Source: CAYHHI01 sp964356335 (GTDB lineage Bacteria; Arandabacterota; Arandabacteria; Arandabacterales; Arandabacteraceae). Taken from it: a DNA stretch of 6,488 bases. This document shows, one piece after another, positions 1-4,655 of the stretch (positions are counted from its first letter, which is position 1; the number at the start of each line of letters is the position of its first letter). The stretch is from assembly GCA_964356335.1 (NCBI GenBank), contig CAYHHI010000076.1, positions 1 to 6,488 of the forward strand, in the 5' to 3' direction. The position numbers were made by a program, and so were the translations under genes. The notes beneath the pieces are model-generated. The model saw only the letters and a list, made by a program, of their open reading frames with translations. It did no database searches and was not told where the DNA came from.

Positions 1-651
1 AAGGGAGGGCTCCCCCGCATCCACGCCGAGGTGGCCCAGGACCTGGTGCTCGGGTGGCTGAAGGACATCGCCTCCAACGGCGAGCGGTTCCGGGAGCTGC
101 AGGCCCAGGGGTGGGAGCGCCTCGGCCGGCAGCTTGGCGAGTTGCGGGAGGAGGCCGGAAAGCGGGAGGAAGAGCTCTCCGGGCTGCGGGAACAGATCGA
201 GGCCCGCATCCGGGAGCTGACCCGAACCAAGGCGGAAGCGGCGCGGGACTCCATCGAGAAAAGCATCGTGGGCCTGGAGCGGGAGCGCAGGGAAGTCGAG
301 GAGCGGCGGGCGCTGCTCATCCACTCCAAGGCGGAGCTGGAGCGCCTTGTGGCTCAGGATCGGGACTTGTTCTCCGATTACCGGCGCCGAATCCGGGACG
401 TGTTGCGGAAGGAAAGCGAGGAGCTCAAAGCCAGCCTGGCCGCGCTCGTTTCCTCCCTAGTGCTGGAGGAAACGAGCATAAAAATAGCCCTGGTCAGCGT
501 AAACCGAACAGGGCCCCGTTCGAGTGTGTTGCTCTCATCTCCCCCTACTGGACGAGCTTCGAACCTACTGCTACGAGCACACCATCGAAGAAATACCCGC
601 TTTTTTCAGCGCTTGATGAGCCCTTGCGCGATTGCTTGCCCTGAGCGATAA
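1..651 (+). CDS. C-terminal part of a probable large serine recombinase (5' end outside window)
   Basis: The frame is open from base 1, so the true start lies upstream; the GTG at 31 is internal. The visible 216 residues are strongly charged. Residues 1-30 (LPRIHAE, then VLGWLKDI) look like the stretch that follows the zinc-ribbon domain in large serine recombinases. Residues about 35-118 are a long coiled coil rich in Glu, Arg and Leu, as in the C-terminal coiled-coil region of that family. Residues 140-169 (ASLAALV to IKIALVSVN) resemble the closing helix and strand. In full-length relatives this region helps the recombinase choose and pair attachment sites; the catalytic Ser domain is not visible. 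Third codon positions are almost all G or C up to about base 450, then this bias fades. The last 45 or so residues (from about 505) read like non-coding DNA translated to the next chance stop, so the gene may be truncated or fused to foreign sequence. It could instead be another coiled-coil protein. Confidence 0.5.
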   Translation, partial: KGGLPRIHAEVAQDLVLGWLKDIASNGERFRELQAQGWERLGRQLGELREEAGKREEELSGLREQIEARIRELTRTKAEAARDSIEKSIVGLERERREVEERRALLIHSKAELERLVAQDRDLFSDYRRRIRDVLRKESEELKASLAALVSSLVLEETSIKIALVSVNRTGPRSSVLLSSPPTGRASNLLLRAHHRRNTRFFQRLMSPCAIACPER

Positions 652-672
652 GATTTTCGCAAAGGCCCGGGC
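480..672. other. Composition boundary and spacer before first cassette-like unit
   Basis: The GC-rich third-position bias of the upstream gene is lost from about 450-480. The DNA between there and the first head repeat shows no separate gene that I recognise. The upstream frame runs through to a TAA at 649-651 without family-like sequence. Near the end there is an imperfect hairpin around 629-650 (ATTGCT paired with AGCGAT) and the palindrome GGCCCGGGCC at 666-675. This may be a recombination junction, but no direct proof is visible. Confidence 0.35.
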
Positions 673-710
673 CCTTCAGCGACATATCACCAGAGGTTTT
701 TTTGACGGAG
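673..710 (+). repeat. Head repeat of cassette-like unit, copy 1
   Basis: The 13 bases CCTTCAGCGACAT at 673-685 recur exactly at 1154-1166. Similarity continues, with small gaps, through ACCA-AGG and a T-rich stretch to CGGAG at 706-710. In this copy the final GGAG (707-710) also serves as the ribosome binding site of the gene that follows. Confidence 0.6.
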
Positions 711-717
711 AACTAAA

Positions 718-1056
718 TTGAAAAATCAAGATCATCCTGCAGATGAAAAAAGATCAACCGTATTCCTTCATCTGTGGTTGCCCGTTATCTTTTCGTTCCT
801 GGTGCTTGCTGTATCCCTCGTACTGGACGTATTGCGAGTACGAGGATACTGGTGGCTGCCGCGGGCTGGCGCAATAATAACTGTTGTAGGTGCGTATGTC
901 GCGTACCACGAATCCCGTGCTAGTATAAGAACTATTGGCAATAATCTGTTCATTAACATGGAACTGCCTTACAAGATCGCTTCTTTGCTGCTCGTGATCA
1001 TTGGTACGGCTCTCTGGGGCTATGGCGACCTCCTTGTTGAAGCAATCCTGGAATAG
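718..1056 (+). CDS. Small membrane protein with three predicted helices, function unknown
   Basis: A 112-residue protein that I do not recognise as a named family. It starts at a TTG (718-720), chosen because GGAG at 707-710 sits 7 bases upstream and the next in-frame Met is far inside. Residues 1-17 are charged and probably cytosolic. Three hydrophobic segments follow: about 18-39 (FLHLWLPVIFSFLVLAVSLV), 47-64 and 86-106. The second begins with LPRAGAIITVVGAYVAYHES; an Arg-x-Gly-Ala start to a helix is seen in other small membrane proteins of gene cassettes, which is only a loose resemblance. There are no catalytic motifs. It is the only gene of the first cassette-like unit (head repeat 673-710, tail repeat 1089-1149). 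A short hairpin, TTGGAC/GTCCAA, lies right after its stop codon. The frame is probably real given its start signal and clean helix pattern; a role as a small envelope or accessory protein is a guess. Confidence 0.65.
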   Translation: MKNQDHPADEKRSTVFLHLWLPVIFSFLVLAVSLVLDVLRVRGYWWLPRAGAIITVVGAYVAYHESRASIRTIGNNLFINMELPYKIASLLLVIIGTALWGYGDLLVEAILE

Positions 1057-1076
1057 TTGGACGATCTGTCCAAACC
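1056..1076 (+). terminator. Small hairpin just after stop codon
   Basis: TTGGAC at 1057-1062 pairs perfectly with GTCCAA at 1068-1073 around a GATCT loop, starting at the last base of the upstream TAG. There is no T tract after it, so it is a weak terminator candidate at best. It could instead stabilise the 3' end of the transcript. Confidence 0.25.
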
Positions 1077-1088
1077 GCTGGAACCGCG

Positions 1089-1149
1089 CATGGGGCGATT
1101 TTCTGAAGGTCCGGAATTCGCACTTCGGCGAAATCGGATGGTGCCTAAC
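1089..1149 (+). repeat. Tail repeat of cassette-like unit, copy A (ends GCCTAAC)
   Basis: Aligned with 1979-2040, it matches at about 49 of 62 positions with one gap. Both copies begin CAT, then GGGCGATTTT, and both end with GCCTAAC (here 1143-1149). Inside is a hairpin with TTCGC (1117-1121) paired to GCGAA (1128-1132). The loop differs between copies while the stem is unchanged, which suggests that the structure is conserved. GCCTAAC fits the RYYYAAC box of integron attC sites, but no matching GTTRRRY is seen at a suitable distance, so attC identity is unproven. Confidence 0.65.
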
Positions 1150-1153
1150 TGCG

Positions 1154-1190
1154 CCTTCAGCGACATTGCTGACCAAGGATTTGTTCGGAG
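1154..1190 (+). repeat. Head repeat of cassette-like unit, copy 2
   Basis: This second copy of the head repeat starts with the same 13 bases as 673-685 and ends in the same CGGAG. It lies only 4 bases after the GCCTAAC of tail copy A, so tail and head together mark the junction between the two units. This copy can also fold: CAGC (1158-1161) pairs with GCTG (1168-1171), and CCTT pairs with AAGG after an ACC bulge. Confidence 0.55.
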
Positions 1191-1330
1191 TTAAAGTATA
1201 GAAAAGGCCGCGCAGGAGGGTAAAGTATTTATTCCCATCACGCGCATACTCAGTGGACCCACCATCCGGCTGCGTATTCTCTGCTCTCATCGAGGATTAA
1301 CGAAATTGGCCACGCGGAGGCAGTGACCAA

Positions 1331-1945
1331 ATGATAGATGAAGCTCGAGAACGGTTTGAAGAGAATATTGGTCGAGTAAGAAGTCTGCAGAACGTTTACG
1401 AGCGATTTCTAAAGGCGCCAGGTGGAGGCAGGCGTGACGCTCGAACAAGTGACGTCTTACGGGCAGCGGTTGTCTTCCTGCATGCGGCGCTGGAAGATTT
1501 CCTTCGGAGTCTCCTGCGTGAATTATTACCGAAATGTGGCGAGAGTGCCCTTAATGCGGTACCTCTTGTCGGATCTGCAAACACGGGGCGCGCAGAGAAA
1601 TTCTTCTTAGGGAGACTGAGTCAGTTCAAGAACAAGTCAGTGATGGAAGTCATCGAGGAATCCATCGAGGCATATCTCGGCACCGTTAGCTTCAACAGCA
1701 CAACTGATATCGTCTCCAACCTTCGAACTGTAGGAGTAGTCTATCAAGACACCGATGGTCTTTTGCCGACTCTTCAGCAGATCATCGAGCGGAGACACAA
1801 CATAGTCCACCAAGCCGATAAAAACGAGTTTTCAGGTCCAGGCCACCATCGCACCAAGTCGATTAGCTCCAGAAATATCAGAAAATGGGTCTTCACTGTA
1901 GAGAAGTTCGTTTCTGCCGTGAATCCTAATGCCGTGGCAAGATGA
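1331..1945 (+). CDS. HEPN-domain protein (RiboL-PSP-HEPN-like), probable RNase
   Basis: A 204-residue soluble protein. The ATG at 1331 has GGAGG at 1316-1320, 10 bases upstream. The sequence is mostly helical. Residues 41-66 (LRAAVVFLHAALEDFLRSLL) match the first long helix of the HEPN family that Pfam calls RiboL-PSP-HEPN. Residues 154-160 (RRHNIVH) carry the RxxxxH motif, Arg155 to His160, which forms the metal-independent RNA-cutting site in active HEPN dimers. A basic C-terminal helix (about 180-196) follows. HEPN proteins act as toxins, abortive-infection effectors or RNA-processing factors. No antitoxin-like nucleotidyltransferase lies next to it, so a toxin-antitoxin pair is not shown here. 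It is the sole gene of the second cassette-like unit, and the leader of about 140 bases before it holds nothing I recognise. The family call is good; the precise target is unknown. Confidence 0.8.
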   Translation: MIDEARERFEENIGRVRSLQNVYERFLKAPGGGRRDARTSDVLRAAVVFLHAALEDFLRSLLRELLPKCGESALNAVPLVGSANTGRAEKFFLGRLSQFKNKSVMEVIEESIEAYLGTVSFNSTTDIVSNLRTVGVVYQDTDGLLPTLQQIIERRHNIVHQADKNEFSGPGHHRTKSISSRNIRKWVFTVEKFVSAVNPNAVAR

Positions 1946-1978
1946 AATCGGGTTTGGTTACACTCGCTGGCAGGAGCA

Positions 1979-2040
1979 CATTGGGCGATTTTTCTGAGAA
2001 CCCGAAATTCGCGCTTCTGCGAAACTGGAGGGCGCCTAAC
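1979..2040 (+). repeat. Tail repeat of cassette-like unit, copy B (ends GCCTAAC)
   Basis: Second copy of the 62-bp repeat, starting 34 bases after the stop of the HEPN gene, the same position relative to its gene as copy A. The stem TTCGC (2008-2012) with GCGAA (2019-2023) is unchanged, with loop GCTTCT in place of ACTTCG. GCCTAAC is at 2034-2040. Here the sequence after the repeat is not a head repeat but unrelated GC-rich DNA, so the array ends at this point. Confidence 0.65.
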
Positions 2041-2167
2041 AATCCCCAGTACCCTGCTCTGGACGCCCAGATGGTTCGGGCCTTCGACTCGGTGGTCGGG
2101 CTCACAATGCCCGCGCTACAGACCGCAGGGGCCGTCTGCATCCCTGCCCGGGCTCTTTGAAAAGGTC

Positions 2168-2197
2168 CCTTGGGCCACGTCCGTGTGGCCCAAGGGG
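2168..2197 (-). terminator. Perfect 12-bp hairpin, terminator-like on the minus strand
   Basis: CCCTTGGGCCAC (2168-2179) pairs perfectly with GTGGCCCAAGGG (2186-2197) around a 6-base loop. Read on the minus strand, the stem is followed by ACCTTTT (complement of 2161-2167), which makes an intrinsic-terminator shape with a short T run. On the plus strand no T run follows. No convincing minus-strand gene reads into it, so its function is uncertain. Confidence 0.5.
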
Positions 2198-2212
2198 CGG
2201 TCACTCTCTTAG

Positions 2213-2257
2213 GCGCCGTCGGCTCCAGGACAGGAGGTCCTGGAGCCGACGGCGCCA
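2213..2257. repeat. Perfect 20-bp inverted repeat with 5-base loop
   Basis: The arm at 2213-2232 (starting GGCGCCGTCGG) is an exact reverse complement of the arm at 2238-2257, with loop AGGAG. There is no T tract on either strand. Such a long perfect GC-rich stem is far beyond chance. It could be a transcription barrier, a strong RNA hairpin, a protein-binding palindrome or a recombination structure. Confidence 0.75.
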
Positions 2258-2459
2258 GGGGGCGGGGGGAAGGAGAACCCCCAAGTACTCTCCTGACCTG
2301 TCCTGAAGGAGCCGCCGAGGATGCCTTGTTGCGATTGTCGTTCATGGCCACCCCATCCATCGCCACAGGCGGGCGCTTACAAATAGTAAATTCGCTAAGG
2401 TCGTAGCTAGCAATAGTAGCCTTAGCCATTGTGTCTAGTGGCCTCCACAAAGGGACGAG

Positions 2460-2620
2460 AAAATCATTAGGCTAGGTCCATGCGATTCAAGAATTCTCTT
2501 GTTATCTCGAATCAAGCATTTTTTCGTAAGCGAATATGCATTCCTATATTTATTAATCGTATTATATCATTTGATTCTAATCATAGACATGATTGTGAGC
2601 CTTTCAATGGCATAGATATA
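2460..2620. other. AT-rich upstream region of the protease operon
   Basis: An AT-rich stretch with no gene. It contains small hairpins such as CAAGA/TCTTG around 2490-2503, several T/A-rich patches that could serve as promoter elements, and one clear short inverted repeat given separately. Its position before the promoter suggests a regulatory region. Confidence 0.4.
2579..2594. promoter_or_regulatory. Candidate operator: 6-bp inverted repeat
   Basis: AATCAT (2579-2584) and ATGATT (2589-2594) form perfect arms around AGAC, giving a 16-base dyad of the size bound by dimeric regulators. It lies 26 bases upstream of the predicted -35 box. In AT-rich DNA short dyads arise by chance, so this is only a candidate. 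Confidence 0.25.
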
Positions 2621-2649
2621 TTGTTGACAGCTATATAAAGTGATATAAT
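2621..2649 (+). promoter_or_regulatory. Sigma-70-type promoter for the protease-lipoprotein operon
   Basis: A perfect -10 box TATAAT lies at 2644-2649. TTGTTG at 2621-2626 gives a 17-base spacer with 4 of 6 matches to the -35 consensus. A perfect TTGACA at 2624-2629 overlaps it, but its spacer would be only 14 bases. Transcription would start near 2656 and run right, making a leader of about 330 bases before the protease start. Confidence 0.55.
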
Positions 2650-2655
2650 TTTTAG

Positions 2656-2984
2656 TACTAATCGTTGGCACCTGAAATTTCTCGTTTATTGCGGCTGTTT
2701 TGGAACCAAAGAACGGCTGTATGAACGATTACAGTGTGCTTTACATTCCTTATAACGCCAGTTTACATCGGAAAGTCCTCATCCCTGTATCCGAAATGTC
2801 CCAATGCTACTTCGTGCGGAATTTTTTAACAGCATGCTGCAGAGGGGGTCAAGCTTAAAGTGAGCAAATGCTTCGCGCCCACCCGTGAAGATGAAACAAG
2901 TCTCCTTGTGGAAGAACGAACACCTCGTTGCCATCGGTTCCATGATCAAGTGGATGCAAGTACAACGCCAATGAGGATATCAAT
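2656..2984 (+). other. Long untranslated leader with two marginal small ORFs
   Basis: The region between the predicted transcription start and the protease GTG. Two small frames exist: ATG 2721 to TAA 2858 (45 codons, MNDYSVLYIP start) and ATG 2891 to TGA 2974 (27 codons, MKQVSLWKNE start). Neither has a convincing ribosome binding site or a recognisable product. A short direct repeat, CGGCTGT, flanks 2691-2720. I see no known riboswitch or tRNA. The leader may be simple spacer or may carry post-transcriptional control. Confidence 0.3.
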
Positions 2985-4655
2985 GTGAACCGTTCTACCT
3001 TTTTCTCGCTATTTCTTTTGTTCATCGCTACAACACTCGGCGCCCAACTCCGGGAATCCGTAGTGATCGTACAACCCAAGCTGAGCAATGAAGGTGTAGC
3101 TGCTTATCGGTCTATCGCCGAGTTTTTCAGAACTCGTAACCTCACAGATCTCGCCGATTATTTCGAATCACTGACCAAGGGAGGTTTCGGGAGTGGCTAT
3201 ATCGCAACCGATCGCTATGGTCGTTCAATTGTTGTAACAAATCGACATGTTGTCACTTTTTCGGATTCCGCCATGGTCACCGTTATAAATGAGGAGGGAA
3301 AGCAGAAATCACTAGAAGGCTGTACGCTAGTTTACGAAGATGCCGACATCGACTGTGCCCTCCTTCTTCTCCCGCAAGGTGCGTTTGAGGGCTCCGCGAG
3401 ACTCGAACTCGCAGAGTCGGTTCCAACCGATGGGGAAGCTGTATGGTCAGCAGGATATCCGGGCCTCATGGGCAAGCCTTCCTGGCAACTCGGGAAAGGT
3501 GTAATAATGAATCGCCGAGTAGTCGTCGACAGCATCGGCTTGCCAGAATATGCCGTATTCACACAGCATTCCGCGCCGATCGATCCAGGAAGTTCTGGAG
3601 GTCCGCTCCTCGTTGGTGATCCAGCCAACCCATCAACACTGCGTGTTGTGGGTATTAATACCTGGGTGTTGCTCGGCCGTCAGAGCGCCAATTTTGCAGT
3701 TTCGATTGAAAAGCTCCGGGAAGTGTTTGGAAGAATTCAGGACCAAGTCAATCCGATTCATCCCGAAGATGCGGTGTACGCGAAGGCTGAAAAACTCATC
3801 GAAAGCCTCAATGGCAAAGACTGGTCACGCTTCGAATCCGGTCGATACATATCTTCTCGAATGGTCATGAGCCAAGGCTGGAATGCTTTCACCTCCATTA
3901 TGTCTGCAGGCAAGGAATCCGAAGTCAAGATCTGGGCAGAACGGTTTATTGGGGAATCTCCAGAAGAAACACTGCGGCAGGCAATCTACTTTAAAATGTT
4001 TATGGCTCTTTACAAGGATGGGCAACAGGTAACTATCGATTCTGTGGATATGTTGCCGGACAAAGGAGGCGCGCGACACGTTCGTACAGGTCTCGCGGCG
4101 GGTAAAGATGTCTTTTTTATGGACTGGTACGAAGAATCGGGAAACTGGCGCATTCTGGAGGCAGGAATTCCAGTCGCTGGCTTAAAAGGGCCCCAGAAGA
4201 GCGTTAAAGTTGGACCGACTCCAAGGGAGCAATTACCCAAAGGAGAATGGAAGAAAGATTTTATAAGGAAAGAGATAGGTTCTCTTTCCGAACAAAAAGC
4301 AAATCTACAGTCGCGATTGCAAAAGCAACAAGTCGCCAGACGAAATCTAGCTAAAATGGGCTGGGTCTCGCTTGGCACTGGGATTGTTGCAAGTGGGTTC
4401 GGGATTCTTTCATATTTCTTAGCCGAGGCAGCCTATCAGAACTACAATCAAACCGCCAGCACCTCTGAGTCCATTATGTATAAAAACCGAGCGCAAACAT
4501 GGGACACAATCATGCTGCTAAGTTCTGGTATTGGACTTGCTGGATTTGGTACGTCAGCAACTTTCTTTTTGACTAGACCAAATATTCAAAAAACAACAGA
4601 GGAAATACTGAATCTTGAACTGAAAATAAATCAGCTGCAGGAGTCTATACAATGA
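2985..4655 (+). CDS. Exported trypsin-like serine protease with NTF2-like region and two C-terminal membrane helices
   Basis: A 556-residue protein. It starts at GTG 2985: AGGA at 2974-2977 lies 7 bases upstream and no other start exists between it and the in-frame stop at 2943. Residues 1-20 are a signal peptide (FFSLFLLFIATTLGA) probably cut before Gln21. Residues about 65-245 form a chymotrypsin-fold (S1, DegP-like) protease domain with the full triad: His88 in TNRHVV, Asp123 in DIDCALL and Ser204 in PGSSGGPL. No PDZ domain follows. Residues about 258-395 resemble an NTF2-like fold ending in FFMDWYEESGNWRIL. Residues 424-456 are a charged, possibly coiled segment. Helices at about 460-480 and 508-529 span the membrane, and a short amphipathic tail (536-556) ends the protein. 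It should act in the periplasm or on the outer side of the inner membrane, cutting envelope proteins. Its stop overlaps the next start (ATGA), so the two products are probably made together and may interact. Substrate unknown. Confidence 0.85.
   Translation: MNRSTFFSLFLLFIATTLGAQLRESVVIVQPKLSNEGVAAYRSIAEFFRTRNLTDLADYFESLTKGGFGSGYIATDRYGRSIVVTNRHVVTFSDSAMVTVINEEGKQKSLEGCTLVYEDADIDCALLLLPQGAFEGSARLELAESVPTDGEAVWSAGYPGLMGKPSWQLGKGVIMNRRVVVDSIGLPEYAVFTQHSAPIDPGSSGGPLLVGDPANPSTLRVVGINTWVLLGRQSANFAVSIEKLREVFGRIQDQVNPIHPEDAVYAKAEKLIESLNGKDWSRFESGRYISSRMVMSQGWNAFTSIMSAGKESEVKIWAERFIGESPEETLRQAIYFKMFMALYKDGQQVTIDSVDMLPDKGGARHVRTGLAAGKDVFFMDWYEESGNWRILEAGIPVAGLKGPQKSVKVGPTPREQLPKGEWKKDFIRKEIGSLSEQKANLQSRLQKQQVARRNLAKMGWVSLGTGIVASGFGILSYFLAEAAYQNYNQTASTSESIMYKNRAQTWDTIMLLSSGIGLAGFGTSATFFLTRPNIQKTTEEILNLELKINQLQESIQ
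4639..4655 (+). promoter_or_regulatory. Ribosome binding site and ATGA overlap
   Basis: AGGAG at 4639-4643 lies 8 bases before ATG 4652-4654, and the TGA of the protease is at 4653-4655. This fixes the lipoprotein start and implies translational coupling of the two genes. Confidence 0.8.

Larger units (their letters stand above)
2041..2330. other. GC-rich segment without a confident gene
   Basis: Composition jumps back to the high GC seen at 1-460. Plus-strand frames are short, broken by the TGA at 2158-2160, and have no recognisable motifs. The segment contains the two perfect hairpins listed separately. It may be the other side of the GC-rich element whose left part carries the recombinase-like gene, with the cassette-like units between them. 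That is inference from composition only. Confidence 0.45.

Noticed and set aside
510..600. TTCGAA-containing stretch as a tRNA T-loop
   Set aside because: No matching T stem, acceptor stem or anticodon arm can be drawn on either strand.
54..644. Second long plus-strand frame over the recombinase-like gene
   Set aside because: It is Gly/Ala/Arg-rich, as expected for a shadow of a GC-rich coding frame; codon-position bias supports the frame open from base 1.
1056..1149. GTTGGAC (1056-1062) as the partner of GCCTAAC (1143-1149) in an attC site
   Set aside because: In attC the RYYYAAC box comes first and GTTRRRY last; here the order is reversed, and GTTGGAC forms its own local hairpin.
1143..1197. 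GCCTAAC with GTTAAAG (1190-1196) as a short attC
   Set aside because: GTTAAAG does not fit GTTRRRY at its last base and the arms pair poorly; only the inner CAGC/GCTG stem is convincing.
754..1290. Minus-strand frame of 178 codons
   Set aside because: It overlaps the small membrane protein and the head and tail repeats, has no recognisable motif, and runs opposite to genes with better start signals.
1942..2406. Two short plus-strand frames (1942-2160 and 2170-2406)
   Set aside because: They run across tail repeat B and the hairpins, lack family motifs, and have low-complexity Gly/Arg/Pro content.
2721..2858. 45-codon frame in the protease leader
   Set aside because: There is no ribosome binding site at a usable distance and no recognisable product; kept only as a note in the leader entry.
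2855..3088. Minus-strand frame over the protease start
   Set aside because: It is antisense to the signal peptide region, with no start signal or motif.
3332..4378. Several minus-strand and alternative-frame ORFs inside the protease gene
   Set aside because: All overlap a gene with a complete catalytic triad and clear domain order; they are shadows.
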